Shown one piece after another: positions 16,950-26,204 of a stretch of 64,000 nucleotides of DNA. Location: assembly GCA_964432485.1 (NCBI GenBank), contig CAYSNP010000001.1:40115-104114 (forward strand), written 5' to 3'. The position numbers and the translations under genes are program-made. Position 1 is the first letter of the stretch. Every line of letters starts with the position of its first letter. Under the pieces are notes generated by a model, which did no database searches, was not told the DNA's origin, and saw nothing but the letters and a program-made list of their open reading frames with translations. Origin of the DNA: CAYSNP01 sp964432485. Its GTDB lineage: Bacteria; Bacillota; Clostridia; Christensenellales; DTU072.

Positions 16950-17742
16950 CAGCAAGCAACTCCTCAATATCTACATAGCTGTATTGGTCGCCCTTAGGGT
17001 TGTGAAATAGCAATATATCCCCTTGGGTGTCTTGTTCAAATGTTGCAATTTGGCGTTTTACTACTTCAAGCAAAGCTAAAAACATAGTGATAACTTCAGC
17101 TTTAGAAAAAGAAGAGGCAAAAAGGGTAAAAAAGCTAATTTGCTTTTCAGAACGGATAAGGTCAATAATAGTTTTTATGCTATCTACTATTGTATAAGTT
17201 TCTTTTATTATTGTTTTTGGTGCAGGCTCATCTTTAGAACGGTATTCAAGCTTTTCAAGTATACTTTTGAAAGCGTTGATTAGCTTATCCAAATTAAAGT
17301 CGGTAACTACGAACCTATAGTCATCCTCGCTAAACTTTGGCTCTCGATAAAAGCGCCAAAGTATTTCTAAATTAGCCAGCTTTTCCGCCGACTCCTTGAA
17401 TAGCTTGTAATTTTCCAGCTGAATTACCAGCCGCTGTTGTGCGCTTAGCGCATCCTCTTCTTGCTCAAAAATATCTATTCGGGGCAGCATAGAGCCTGAT
17501 TTAGCTTCTAAGAGCGTAGCGGCAAAAACTAAGAATTCGCTTAAATATTCGTAGTCAGTTTGCTGCAATTGCTCCACATATTGTAAGTATTGTTCGGTAA
17601 TATCCGAAATAAAAATATCTTTAATGTTTATTTTCGCATCCTTAATCATATCCAAAATAACATCTAGCGGTTTAGGAGAATCAAGCACTTCAAGCTGATA
17701 ACTTATATCGCCAATGGAATTGTTAAAGACAAGCTGTTTCAT
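16936..17742 (-). CDS. scpA: Segregation and condensation protein A (kleisin)
   Basis: Bridges SMC heads in the condensin complex. The 268-residue protein shows the kleisin N-terminal helix region (LDVILDMIKDAKINIKDIFISDITEQYLQYV) at about 27-57, the YLSEFLVFAATLLEAKSGSMLPR element near 65-87, and the C-terminal winged helix with VITMFLALLEVVKRQIATFEQ that contacts SMC. It directly abuts the M50 protease gene (no gap) and overlaps scpB by 14 bases. Confidence 0.95.
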   Translation of the reverse strand: MKQLVFNNSIGDISYQLEVLDSPKPLDVILDMIKDAKINIKDIFISDITEQYLQYVEQLQQTDYEYLSEFLVFAATLLEAKSGSMLPRIDIFEQEEDALSAQQRLVIQLENYKLFKESAEKLANLEILWRFYREPKFSEDDYRFVVTDFNLDKLINAFKSILEKLEYRSKDEPAPKTIIKETYTIVDSIKTIIDLIRSEKQISFFTLFASSFSKAEVITMFLALLEVVKRQIATFEQDTQGDILLFHNPKGDQYSYVDIEELLADVEE

Positions 17743-18456
17743 TTAAGCCCCTATTCCCGCAGCATTAAGCGTAATAATTATCAATTTATATATCAAATTG
17801 AATATATGCTGAAAAATATCCAAAAATTGCAGCCCAAAAGAAGAAAATATCCTGCCCAAAATTATTAGTCCAATCAGCACATGCAGCCCGTATTTATACA
17901 TAAATACTGCATATCTGTTGCCCGGTTTTAAATACATGCTGAGCAAGCGAAATCCGTCCAAAGGATAAATAGGCAACATATTAAAAAACGCTAAAATAAA
18001 ATTGATAAGAATGGCATATAAAATAAAATTGAAAACTAATTGCTTAAAAAGATACACCGCTGAGGTGCCTGCAGTAGAGGTTAAAATAGGAGCAAGCAAA
18101 TACAGCAGTAGCAAAAAGATACCGCCTAATATAATATTAGTCACAACGCCGGCGGCGGAAACCCAAATCATTCCTTTACGATAATTCCTAAAATTGTTTG
18201 GATTAATCGGAACAGGTCTAGCCCAACCAAATCCCACAAGCAGCAACAGCCCCAATCCCAGCAAATCAAAATGAGCAACAGGATTTAAGGTTAGTCTCCC
18301 AGCCAACTTTGCAGTATCATCGCCAAACTTTAGTGCCACATACCCATGTGCCACTTCATGAAAAATAATTGCAATAAGTGCAGCAAGTACAACTGCTAAA
18401 AGCAAAACCAACATTTCAGATAAATTGTCTGTTGCCCTTAAAATACTAAATATCAT
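17743..18456 (-). CDS. Site-2 protease family protein (peptidase M50)
   Basis: An intramembrane zinc metalloprotease of 237 residues with about five membrane segments. The zinc site HEVAH lies at about 33-37 in the first helix, and the third ligand is in NMLPIYPLDGFRLL near 160. There is no PDZ domain, unlike the RseP protein elsewhere in this window. In Clostridia this short M50 type typically precedes scpA, as here. The substrate is unknown. It is the first gene of the scpA-scpB-ytfJ-dacB-rluB unit and has its own promoter. Confidence 0.9.
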   Translation of the reverse strand: MIFSILRATDNLSEMLVLLLAVVLAALIAIIFHEVAHGYVALKFGDDTAKLAGRLTLNPVAHFDLLGLGLLLLVGFGWARPVPINPNNFRNYRKGMIWVSAAGVVTNIILGGIFLLLLYLLAPILTSTAGTSAVYLFKQLVFNFILYAILINFILAFFNMLPIYPLDGFRLLSMYLKPGNRYAVFMYKYGLHVLIGLIILGRIFSSFGLQFLDIFQHIFNLIYKLIIITLNAAGIGA

Positions 18457-18510
18457 GTATACCTCATAATGCAGCTTAACTGATGCTCTTTTTTCTTTTA
18501 ATTACTAATT

Positions 18511-18540
18511 ATTATAACATTTGCGCTTTGTTTTAGTCAA
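18511..18540 (-). promoter_or_regulatory. Promoter of the M50-scpA-scpB-ytfJ-dacB-rluB operon
   Basis: Minus-strand TTGACT (18535-18540) and TATAAT (18511-18516) are separated by 18 bases. It lies in the 97-base gap after the truncated polC gene, so that gene is followed immediately by a new transcription unit. Confidence 0.8.
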
Positions 18541-18553
18541 GCACAGCCCAAAC

Positions 18554-20089
18554 TTATAGGTCTACCATATTGTTTAAGCGTAAAAATAATTTTGCAGTAG
18601 CAATAGCATCGTAAGCTGCTCTGTGCGCTATATGATTTTGTATATTAAACTCCTCAATTAAGGTAGCCAGTTTATAATCTTTAGACTTTATTTTTAATCT
18701 TGCCAAGTTTAGCGTATCGATAATATCATTATCGAATACATATCCCAGCGGCTTAGAGTACTTATCCAAAAATGTCATATCAAAAGCTATATTGTGTCCA
18801 ATAAGTGTAGCGCCTCTGGTGAATTTGAAAAAATCCGCAATTATTAAATCTATAGTTGGCGCATTTTTTAAATCTTTGTCGGTTATACCGGTCAAGTTAA
18901 CAATTTCTTTGCTAAGAGGCTTGTTAATTTTAATAAAGGAGTTAAATTGCTCCACAATTTTACCGTCTTTAATCTTTACCGCTCCCAACTCAATTGGCTC
19001 TGCCCCTTCGCTGATGTAAAGGCCGGTAGTTTCAAAGTCAAATACCACATACTCTATTGTATCCGCAACAGGTGCGGAAAGGATATCAAATATTTCGGCT
19101 TGCTCTTGTTCTATGTAAGGCTGAGGGGTTATTGTCTGATATTCTTCCGGTGCATCCTTGTAATGCAAATCCTTTTTTAGCTTATCAAAATCAACGCTGC
19201 AATAGCTTAGCTTATTGGCAATCATAGAGTTAGCACGCTCATAAATGCTGAATTTAATGTTGCCGGAAGCTATAATGATTTCATTTTCCTCCAACTCGGC
19301 TAATTTATCAAGCTCTTGCTCCCTTCTTGGAAAAACCGTAACATTGATAGCATCAGTAGTATCGTCCAAAATAAGAGTAAAGAACGGCTTGCCCGAACTT
19401 TTAGCTTGTTTTTGCATTATAGATTTAACTTTTCCGCAAATCACCACATCTGAAGAAGGCTTGAGTTTAGCATTTTTAATATAAATGGGAGCTTTAGCAA
19501 TGACCCCGGGCAAAATGCTCTCTTTTACCTCAGCTTCAATTAGCCCAAGCATTTGCTTAGTGGACTTATTTTGCGGCTCTAAAGTTTCTTCTATTAGGGT
19601 ATCATCTACTATAAGTTCACATTCCACGCTTTCCATAAATTCATGCTCAAGATAAGCTGTAACTTTGTCGGCAAATTGATTGCTTTCGCAAAAATTGTAA
19701 ATATAGCGCGGCATTCGAACGCGAATGGTAATTGTGTTTTTATTGATGTCAATGTCTATAAAATCTTTTGAAACCTTTTGAGTAAGGATATTAAACTCAT
19801 CATAAATATATACAAGCAAGGTTCGTAAAACTATATCTTCATCGGTTATAGTTTTTTTATATTTTATAGTTAGTAAGGGAAGCTCCGAAGGCAATATCTC
19901 TAAAGCAAATTGGTATAAACGCTCCTTAAACTCAGCATTTACCATTTTTTTATAGTCATAGCTGTTTACCAGTAAAGTAATAACAAAGGATTGCTCCGCC
20001 AACTCCGCTTTATGTACCTTAAAAATACGCTCATTTGCTTGCAGCTTAGCATTTAACCTTTCTATAAAGCCGCTTTGTACTTGTATCAT
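18554..20089 (-). CDS. PolC-derived protein: N-terminal domain, OB fold and DEDDh exonuclease, no polymerase
   Basis: This sits exactly where full-length polC lies in Firmicutes (after ispG), but the product has only 511 residues instead of about 1,400. Residues 1-190 resemble the PolC N-terminal domain, 200-300 form an OB fold (VVICGKVKSIMQKQ... FTLILDDTTDAINVTVF), and 345-509 are a complete DEDDh 3'-5' exonuclease: D351 and E353 (FDFETTGL), D437 (GHNIAFD), H489 and D494 (HRAAYDA). The PHP segment that normally precedes the exonuclease and everything after it (PHP remainder, palm, fingers, C-terminal domains) is absent. The frame is intact, overlaps ispG by four bases and ends before a fresh promoter. 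It may supply proofreading in trans to a DnaE polymerase. Confidence 0.82.
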   Translation of the reverse strand: MIQVQSGFIERLNAKLQANERIFKVHKAELAEQSFVITLLVNSYDYKKMVNAEFKERLYQFALEILPSELPLLTIKYKKTITDEDIVLRTLLVYIYDEFNILTQKVSKDFIDIDINKNTITIRVRMPRYIYNFCESNQFADKVTAYLEHEFMESVECELIVDDTLIEETLEPQNKSTKQMLGLIEAEVKESILPGVIAKAPIYIKNAKLKPSSDVVICGKVKSIMQKQAKSSGKPFFTLILDDTTDAINVTVFPRREQELDKLAELEENEIIIASGNIKFSIYERANSMIANKLSYCSVDFDKLKKDLHYKDAPEEYQTITPQPYIEQEQAEIFDILSAPVADTIEYVVFDFETTGLYISEGAEPIELGAVKIKDGKIVEQFNSFIKINKPLSKEIVNLTGITDKDLKNAPTIDLIIADFFKFTRGATLIGHNIAFDMTFLDKYSKPLGYVFDNDIIDTLNLARLKIKSKDYKLATLIEEFNIQNHIAHRAAYDAIATAKLFLRLNNMVDL

Positions 20090-21108
20090 TTAGCAATTTT
20101 CTCCAAAAGTGCTTTTATTTCCTCTAGAATTTGATTGTTTTCCACAGTTTTGTAAGGCTTGCCCTTTAGAAAAATAACACTCCTTTCTTTGCCTGCCGCT
20201 ACTCCAAAATCAGCGTCCTTACCTTCGCCTATACCATTTACTATACACCCCATTACTGCAATTTTCAATGGAATAGTCAGCTTTTGGGCAAGAGCATCAA
20301 TTTCTTGTGCCAAATATTCTATATCAACAGTACAACGGGCACAAGTCGGACAAGCTATAATTTCTGCAAAATCCTGCTCTTTGCCTGCAGCCCGTAAAAT
20401 GGATTTGGCAATCTCAACTTCCTTTATTGGGTTGCCGGCAATAGAAACTCTAATAGTATCCCCTATCCCATCAGCTAACAGCGCACCAATGGCAATGGCG
20501 CTCTTAATAGCCGCAAACTCACCATAGCCTGACTCCGTTAGCCCTATATGCAAAGGATAGCGGCTTAGCTTGTCTAAGTGTCTGTTAGCTTCGATAGTTT
20601 GCAGCACATTAGAGCTTTTTACAGCAAGCACAATATTATCATAGCCTAAATCCTCTATCAGCTTTGCACAATCTGCAGTCAACTGTGCTAACTTAGAGGG
20701 GGAATTGTGCCCTTTTACACTGCCTTTGTTTACCCCTACTCTAATAGGAATATTGTAGTCTTTTGCGCAAGCTACAATTTGCGCTATGGTGCGCTTGCTC
20801 ATATTGCCCGGGTTAATCCTAATTTTATGAAGCCCTTTTTTTATTCCTTCTATAGCCAAATCTGCACTACTAAAATGAAAATCCCCAATTATAGGAACAT
20901 TAACACCTTTTATAATGGAGGGGATAGCTTGCACACTTTGCAGGTCAGGGACAGCAATGCGCACAAGCAAAGCGCCCGCATGCTCCAAAGCATTAATTTG
21001 CGCAATTGTAGAGGCGGCATCAGCAGTAAGGGTATTGGTCATAGATTGAATAGCTATACGATTGCCCCCGCCTATTTGCGCTTTTCCTATGTTTACAACC
21101 TTTTTCAT
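20086..21108 (-). CDS. ispG: 4-hydroxy-3-methylbut-2-en-1-yl diphosphate synthase (flavodoxin)
   Basis: Fe-S enzyme that converts MEcPP to HMBPP in the MEP pathway. The N-terminal TIM barrel begins with IAIQSMTNTLTADAASTIAQI; the C-terminal Fe-S domain has CPTCARC (near 257-263) and the third cysteine in VMGCIVNGIGEGKDADFG, with the Glu that completes the cluster shell. At 340 residues it is the normal bacterial short form. It overlaps both rseP and the polC-like gene by four bases each, so the unit is translationally coupled. Confidence 0.96.
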   Translation of the reverse strand: MKKVVNIGKAQIGGGNRIAIQSMTNTLTADAASTIAQINALEHAGALLVRIAVPDLQSVQAIPSIIKGVNVPIIGDFHFSSADLAIEGIKKGLHKIRINPGNMSKRTIAQIVACAKDYNIPIRVGVNKGSVKGHNSPSKLAQLTADCAKLIEDLGYDNIVLAVKSSNVLQTIEANRHLDKLSRYPLHIGLTESGYGEFAAIKSAIAIGALLADGIGDTIRVSIAGNPIKEVEIAKSILRAAGKEQDFAEIIACPTCARCTVDIEYLAQEIDALAQKLTIPLKIAVMGCIVNGIGEGKDADFGVAAGKERSVIFLKGKPYKTVENNQILEEIKALLEKIAK

Positions 21109-22226
21109 AACTTATTCAAAAGCAATTGATAAACATCCGCCAATAGGGCAAACCCAATTAACAAAATAAATCCCGCAAAATGGATAATACCCTCCACCTT
21201 TGGATTAATAGGCTTACCTCTTATCCATTCGATTATTACAAAAACCATCCTTGCACCATCTAAAGCAGGCAAAGGCAGCAAATTCATTACTGCAAGGTTG
21301 GCAGAAATAATCATAACAATATAGATAATCATTGCAAACCCTGATTTGGTGGCATCCGCCATAATACTAATAACTGTAATAGGTCCGCCTGCAGAACTCA
21401 GCCCAATAGAGCCGGTAATAAGCCCGGCTAAAGCGGCAAGTATCTTATACACTATAAAGAATCCAAAGGAAAATGACCTTGCAAATGACAAAAAGAAATT
21501 TAGCTTAACAGGCGCAATGCTACTGATAAATCCATAGCCGTAATTGGTAACAACCTCGCCTTGCTCATCATAAATCAAGTTGCCTTGCTCATCCCTGGGA
21601 GTATAATTGGACTTGTTTGCAACTACTTTTACAATTTTACCGTCACGCAACAAAGTAAACTCTGCGCTATCGTCAGTACTTTTAATTAGGCGGGATATAT
21701 CGCCTGCATCCATTACATTCATTTGTTTACCATTTACTTTAAGGATAACATCTCCTTCCTGCAACTGGCTGTGCACAGCGGCATAGCTATCTTCGTACAA
21801 GGAGTGCACCGAAGGCAAAAGCTGCCCATAAAAAGTAAAAAATAAGGTGATAATAACTAAGGCAAAAACAAAGTTCATAAAAGCGCCGGAAAACAATACA
21901 ACCAGCCTTTTCCAAGGTGCTTGCTTATTAAAAGCAGTAGGCGATTGTTTATCTTCGTCTTCGCCTTCAAAATTGCAAAAACCGCCAAGCGGGATTGGAC
22001 GAATTGAAAAAACCTCTCCTGTTTTTGCATTGACTTTTCTGTAAATAGGCGGTCCGAAACCTATGCCGAACTCCTCTACCTTAAATCCCAGTTTTTTGCC
22101 TGCTACATAGTGCCCAAGCTCATGGATTACCACCATAACCATTAAAAAGAAAAGGGCTACTAATATATGCCACAGCGTAGACAATACAGATGCAAAGGTG
22201 ATAGCCATTGTAAAATTAAAACTCAA
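21105..22226 (-). CDS. rseP: Site-2 intramembrane protease RseP with PDZ domain
   Basis: The 373-residue zinc metalloprotease has the HELGH site in the first helix (about 39-43, VVIHELGHYVAGKKLG), the GFGPPIYRK loop, one PDZ domain (about 125-200, with GDVILKVNGKQM), and the third-ligand motif NLLPLPALDGARM in the penultimate helix. Its family cleaves anti-sigma factors and leftover signal peptides. It sits in the conserved uppS-cdsA-dxr-rseP-ispG cluster and overlaps dxr and ispG by four bases each. The substrate in this organism is unknown. Confidence 0.95.
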   Translation of the reverse strand: MSFNFTMAITFASVLSTLWHILVALFFLMVMVVIHELGHYVAGKKLGFKVEEFGIGFGPPIYRKVNAKTGEVFSIRPIPLGGFCNFEGEDEDKQSPTAFNKQAPWKRLVVLFSGAFMNFVFALVIITLFFTFYGQLLPSVHSLYEDSYAAVHSQLQEGDVILKVNGKQMNVMDAGDISRLIKSTDDSAEFTLLRDGKIVKVVANKSNYTPRDEQGNLIYDEQGEVVTNYGYGFISSIAPVKLNFFLSFARSFSFGFFIVYKILAALAGLITGSIGLSSAGGPITVISIMADATKSGFAMIIYIVMIISANLAVMNLLPLPALDGARMVFVIIEWIRGKPINPKVEGIIHFAGFILLIGFALLADVYQLLLNKL

Positions 22227-23335
22227 TCTATCAATCCTCCAAGGTTTGATTTCTTTATAGTATATTCCCTCACAGCCTTATCAATACTAAAGATATCTTG
22301 CAGCACCCCAATAATGCAATTGTCAAAATGTTCTAATGCTTTTTCTATATAGTAAGGTATATCATAAAATCCAACAGCATTAGCAAGATATGCTTGCACC
22401 ATTACTTCATTTGCGGCATTAAGTACAACTGCTTGAGCTTCAGTCCCTAACGCTACCCGTTTAGCAATTTCTAAGCAAGGGAATTTCTCTTGCTCAATTT
22501 CAAAGAATTGCAGCTTGCCAATCTTGTCAAAATCAAGCCGCTCTATATCAGAATAAGCAATATCAGGATAAGTTAGCGCATAAGCTATCGGAATACGCAT
22601 ATCCGGAGTGCTTAACCCTGCAATAATACTATTGTCTGCAAGCTGCAACATAGAATGTATAATGCTTTCTCTATGCCCTATTACCTCTATATTGTCAATG
22701 CCGAACAAGCGCTTAGCCTCAATTATTTCCATCCCTTTATTCATAAGCGTAGCGCTGTCTATGGTAACTTTTTTTCCCATTTTCCAAACAGGATGCAAAA
22801 GTGCATCTGCGGCCTTTTTTTCTGCTATTTCCGCTTTAGATGAGTCCCTAAATGCGCCTCCCGAAGCTGTCAAGATTATTTTGGCAACTTGCTTAGCGCT
22901 TTGCCCTTGCAAGCATCTAAAAATAGCGGAGTGTTCGCTATCTATAGGAATTATCATACTGCTACCTTGCGTTTTTGCCTTTTGTAGGAATTGCCAGCCG
23001 CAAATTATACTTTCCTTATTAGCGGTAGCAAGCACAGCCCCGGCCTTTAGTGCAGCAATGGACGGCAAAAGTCCTGCCAGCCCCGATATACCGTTTACCA
23101 CAATATCGCAACTTGTGTAAGTTTGCTCTTTTGCTAAATGTTCAAGAGGCAAAAAGGCAGTTTTGGCATACACTTGTTTTGCCCCAAAGTACTGTTTTTG
23201 CTTAGCAAGCAATTTTGTATTAGAATAGCCGGATAATAATACTACTTCAAATTGATGCCCTAATTTTGAAATTACATCCAGAGCTTGAGTGCCAATTGAG
23301 CCTGTAGAGCCCAATATGGCTACCTTTTTACGCAT
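22223..23335 (-). CDS. dxr: 1-deoxy-D-xylulose 5-phosphate reductoisomerase
   Basis: NADPH-dependent second step of the MEP pathway. The N-terminal NADPH motif GSTGSIGTQALDV (residues 9-21), the ATANKESIICGW element, the metal and substrate residues in PIDSEHSAIFRCL, the ASGGAFRD loop and the HPVWKMGKKVTIDSATLMNKGME segment are all present. At 370 residues it is slightly short but complete. It overlaps cdsA by eight bases and rseP by four. With ispG and ispH in this window, three MEP genes are present. Confidence 0.96.
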   Translation of the reverse strand: MRKKVAILGSTGSIGTQALDVISKLGHQFEVVLLSGYSNTKLLAKQKQYFGAKQVYAKTAFLPLEHLAKEQTYTSCDIVVNGISGLAGLLPSIAALKAGAVLATANKESIICGWQFLQKAKTQGSSMIIPIDSEHSAIFRCLQGQSAKQVAKIILTASGGAFRDSSKAEIAEKKAADALLHPVWKMGKKVTIDSATLMNKGMEIIEAKRLFGIDNIEVIGHRESIIHSMLQLADNSIIAGLSTPDMRIPIAYALTYPDIAYSDIERLDFDKIGKLQFFEIEQEKFPCLEIAKRVALGTEAQAVVLNAANEVMVQAYLANAVGFYDIPYYIEKALEHFDNCIIGVLQDIFSIDKAVREYTIKKSNLGGLID

Positions 23336-24170
23336 ATCCGTATACCAAAACCATATAAGTAGTAATAAATATCATGGAAAACAAAACAGAATCCAGCCTA
23401 TCCATTACACCGCCATGCGAACGCAATGCGCCTGAATAATCTTTTATCCCAACTTCTCTTTTTATCTTACTAGCCCCAAGGTCGCCTAATTCTGCAAATA
23501 GTGCGCTACATAATCCAAGCAGCGCATAAGTGAGCGAAGGATTGTTCATAATAGTGCCAAAGCGAAAAACAACATGGGAAGGAAAATTGCCTACTTCGAA
23601 TATTTTATACATTACCCAAGCACCAAACGCTCCGCCTAATAAGCCCGTAATGCTGCCGGAAATTGTTTTTTTAGGACTGATTTTAGGATATATTTTAGGG
23701 CCTTTCATAAGTGAGCCGCCAAAGTAAGCAAAGACATCGCACCCTATTGCTCCTCCTACTGCAAGCAAAATTGGCAACATTCCATATTCCATAAACAAAA
23801 ACAGCATTACCACAAACATTAAACAAGGATAATAAGCTAAAAATAAGGTGGTCATAAAATCGCTGAAATTGCGCTTGTTATCAAAAACATACCATAAAAA
23901 AGAAATTAAAAAAGTTAAAAGCAAAGTAAGAATCAAGCCGGAAAGCGAATAAAAGTACATCATTGGATAAGCGGCTACAATAATCAGAATAAGCGGATAA
24001 GCTATGGGCTTATGCCCTGCTTTTCTAATTGCGTTATATATTTCTCTTGTGCAAAAAACGCTTAATATAATAATTGTTAAACTAATAATTGGAGGCCAAA
24101 GTTTGGATAAGGCTATTAGGCATAGCAAAAGCGAAAACATTATTAAGCCCATTACAATTTTACTTTTCAT
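23328..24170 (-). CDS. cdsA: Phosphatidate cytidylyltransferase
   Basis: Integral membrane enzyme making CDP-diacylglycerol from phosphatidate and CTP. The 280-residue protein has about eight hydrophobic segments and the C-terminal signature region SKIKREVGIKDYSGALRSHGGVMDRLDSVLF, in which the usual PGHGG is SHGG while the catalytic D-R-x-D is intact. An upstream GAIGCDVFAYFGGSLMKGPKIYPKISPKKT segment also fits the family. It overlaps uppS by four bases and dxr by eight. Confidence 0.94.
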   Translation of the reverse strand: MKSKIVMGLIMFSLLLCLIALSKLWPPIISLTIIILSVFCTREIYNAIRKAGHKPIAYPLILIIVAAYPMMYFYSLSGLILTLLLTFLISFLWYVFDNKRNFSDFMTTLFLAYYPCLMFVVMLFLFMEYGMLPILLAVGGAIGCDVFAYFGGSLMKGPKIYPKISPKKTISGSITGLLGGAFGAWVMYKIFEVGNFPSHVVFRFGTIMNNPSLTYALLGLCSALFAELGDLGASKIKREVGIKDYSGALRSHGGVMDRLDSVLFSMIFITTYMVLVYGYA

Positions 24171-24853
24171 AATTTACCGTAGTTCCTTTTAACTTTAGGA
24201 TAGCTCTTTACAATATTATCTATATCCTGCGCACTAAAGTCAGGCCAAAACTTTTCCATAAACACTAACTCAGAATAGGCAGACTGCAATAACATAAAAT
24301 TGGATAGCCTCTTGTGCCCCCCGTATCTAATCACAATATCAGGGTCGGGTATATCTGTAGTATATAACTTAGCTTGCAAATCATCATAGCCAAAATCCTT
24401 ATTGGGGAATTGAGCGGCACAAGCCTTGCAAGCATCAGCAATCTCTTGCCTGCTGCCATAATCTATGGCAAAAGTAGCCTGCATAGCGTTCAAGCTCTTA
24501 GTTTGCTCTTCCGCTTGTTGCATAATTTCAATTAAAGGCGCTATAAGTCTGTCTTTTTTGCCAATAAACTTAATTTTAATGTTGTTGCTACTCGCATAAG
24601 GCAGTATACTCTTGTCTAGGCAAGAGTGCATAATTTCTTGTAAAGATTGTATTTCGGCAGGTTCTCTGTCAAAATTTTCTGTGCTTAAAGCATAAAAAGT
24701 CAGGTAAGGAATATTGTATTCGCATACCTTTGAAAGTAAAGGAATTATCCTTTTAGCTCCCTCTCTATGGCCATCGCTTCGTTCAAATCCGTGTGCAAGA
24801 GCCCATCTGCCATTGCCATCGGGGATAATTGCCAAGTGTTTTATATTAGACAC
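24167..24853 (-). CDS. uppS: Isoprenyl transferase (undecaprenyl diphosphate synthase)
   Basis: Cis-prenyltransferase that makes the C55 lipid carrier for wall polymers. The active-site aspartate is in IIPDGNGRWA (residues 10-19), followed by GHREGAKR; the middle SFD-type FYALSTENFDREPAEI and the C-terminal PDPDIVIRYGGHKRLSNFMLLQSAYSELVF with the substrate arginines are conserved. At 228 residues it is normal. It overlaps frr by eight bases and cdsA by four. Confidence 0.96.
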   Translation of the reverse strand: MSNIKHLAIIPDGNGRWALAHGFERSDGHREGAKRIIPLLSKVCEYNIPYLTFYALSTENFDREPAEIQSLQEIMHSCLDKSILPYASSNNIKIKFIGKKDRLIAPLIEIMQQAEEQTKSLNAMQATFAIDYGSRQEIADACKACAAQFPNKDFGYDDLQAKLYTTDIPDPDIVIRYGGHKRLSNFMLLQSAYSELVFMEKFWPDFSAQDIDNIVKSYPKVKRNYGKL

Positions 24854-25421
24854 TCATTATTTCCTTTTCTTTATCAGCAGAGATTTTATCTATCTTTGTA
24901 ATAAAACCGTTAACCCTGTCATCAACTTCTTTTTCATATAAAAACAGGTCATCTTCTGTAATAGAACTGTCTTTCTTAGCTTTTCTAAGCTGCGCATTAA
25001 TCTCCCTACGTTCATTGCGCACCGATACTTTGATTTTTTCCGCTAAGGTGGCAACTTCTTTTACAAGCATCTTGCGCCTTTCTTCTGTCAATTCGGGGAA
25101 AATCAGCCTTATTACTTTACCGTCATTATTGGGCATTATGCCTATATTGGCATCTATAATCGCTTTTTCTACATTTTTTAATGCACTAGTGTCCCAAACA
25201 GAAACCATTAACACCCTAGCTTCAGGTACTGTAATATTAGCCATTTGATACAGCGGCGTCATTGTCCCGTAATAATTGACTTCAATACCGTTCAAAAGGT
25301 GAGGATTTGCCCTCCCTGCTCTCATTTTAAGCAGTTCAGCTACAAAGGCATCGATAGATTTAGTAATATTGTCTTCAAAAATCTCAAATAATAGTGCTAC
25401 TTCTTCGTTTTGTATTTGCAT
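24846..25421 (-). CDS. frr: Ribosome recycling factor
   Basis: With EF-G it splits the post-termination ribosome. The 191 residues begin with a short extension, then the conserved LLKMRAGRANPHLLNGIEVNYYGTMTPLYQMANI and the helical domain II parts LTEERRKMLVKEVATLAEKIKVSVRNERREIN and the final DKEKEIMSV. GAGGTGA lies ahead of the ATG. It follows pyrH by 63 bases and overlaps uppS by eight. Confidence 0.96.
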   Translation of the reverse strand: MQIQNEEVALLFEIFEDNITKSIDAFVAELLKMRAGRANPHLLNGIEVNYYGTMTPLYQMANITVPEARVLMVSVWDTSALKNVEKAIIDANIGIMPNNDGKVIRLIFPELTEERRKMLVKEVATLAEKIKVSVRNERREINAQLRKAKKDSSITEDDLFLYEKEVDDRVNGFITKIDKISADKEKEIMSV

Positions 25422-25484
25422 AAATCACCTCGCTTGCATTAATCATAACATATTAGCTTCAAGGTTTCAATCTTTTGGCTATCT

Positions 25485-26192
25485 TTAACTGATAACCGTG
25501 CCGGTAGGCTTGCCAAGCACAACATCAATAATGCTGCTTTCGCCATTAAGACCAAAAGCAATAATAGGTATATTATTTTCCATGCAAAGGCTTACAGCAG
25601 TAGTGTCCATAGCAGATAATTTTTTTGTAATGAAATCAAGGTGTGAGATTTTATCTATCTTTTTTGCACCTGTATTGACTACGGGGTCAGAATCATACAC
25701 CCCATCCACATTTTTAGCAAGCAGCAGCACTTCAGCATGAATTTCGGTAGCTCTAAGTGCAGCCCCGGTATCTGTAGAAAAATATGGGTTGCCTGTACCG
25801 CAGGCAAATATTACTACCCGCCCTTTTTCAAGATGTCTTAACGCTTTTCTTAAAATATATGGCTCGGCAACTCTGGTGATAGTAAGTGCGGTTTGAACTC
25901 TGGTAGGTATTTCTATACTTTCTAAGGCGTCTTGCAAAGCTAAAGCATTGATAATAGTCGCTAACATACCCATATGGTCGGCAGTAGTCCTATCCATTTT
26001 AGCAGGAGCATTTCTGCCCCGCCAAAAGTTGCCGCCGCCTATTACTATGCCTATTTCAACTCCCAGCTCTCTCAATGTCTTAATTTGAGCTATTACTTTT
26101 TCAATCCTTTCATAGCTGATACCAAACTTATCTTTACCGCTTAGCGCTTCGCCGCTTAATTTAATTAATACCCTTTTGTACTTAGGTGTCAT
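25485..26192 (-). CDS. pyrH: UMP kinase
   Basis: Makes UDP from UMP; hexameric amino-acid-kinase fold. Characteristic parts are the start YKRVLIKLSGEALSG, the IGIVIGGGNFWRG phosphate-binding loop, the TADHMGMLATIINALALQDAL helix and the FACGTGNPYFSTDTGAALRATEI nucleotide site. At 235 residues it is of normal length. The AAGGAGAG ribosome-binding site begins right after the T run of the hairpin terminator that separates it from tsf. Confidence 0.97.
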   Translation of the reverse strand: MTPKYKRVLIKLSGEALSGKDKFGISYERIEKVIAQIKTLRELGVEIGIVIGGGNFWRGRNAPAKMDRTTADHMGMLATIINALALQDALESIEIPTRVQTALTITRVAEPYILRKALRHLEKGRVVIFACGTGNPYFSTDTGAALRATEIHAEVLLLAKNVDGVYDSDPVVNTGAKKIDKISHLDFITKKLSAMDTTAVSLCMENNIPIIAFGLNGESSIIDVVLGKPTGTVIS

Positions 26193-26204
26193 ATCTCTCT
26201 CCTT

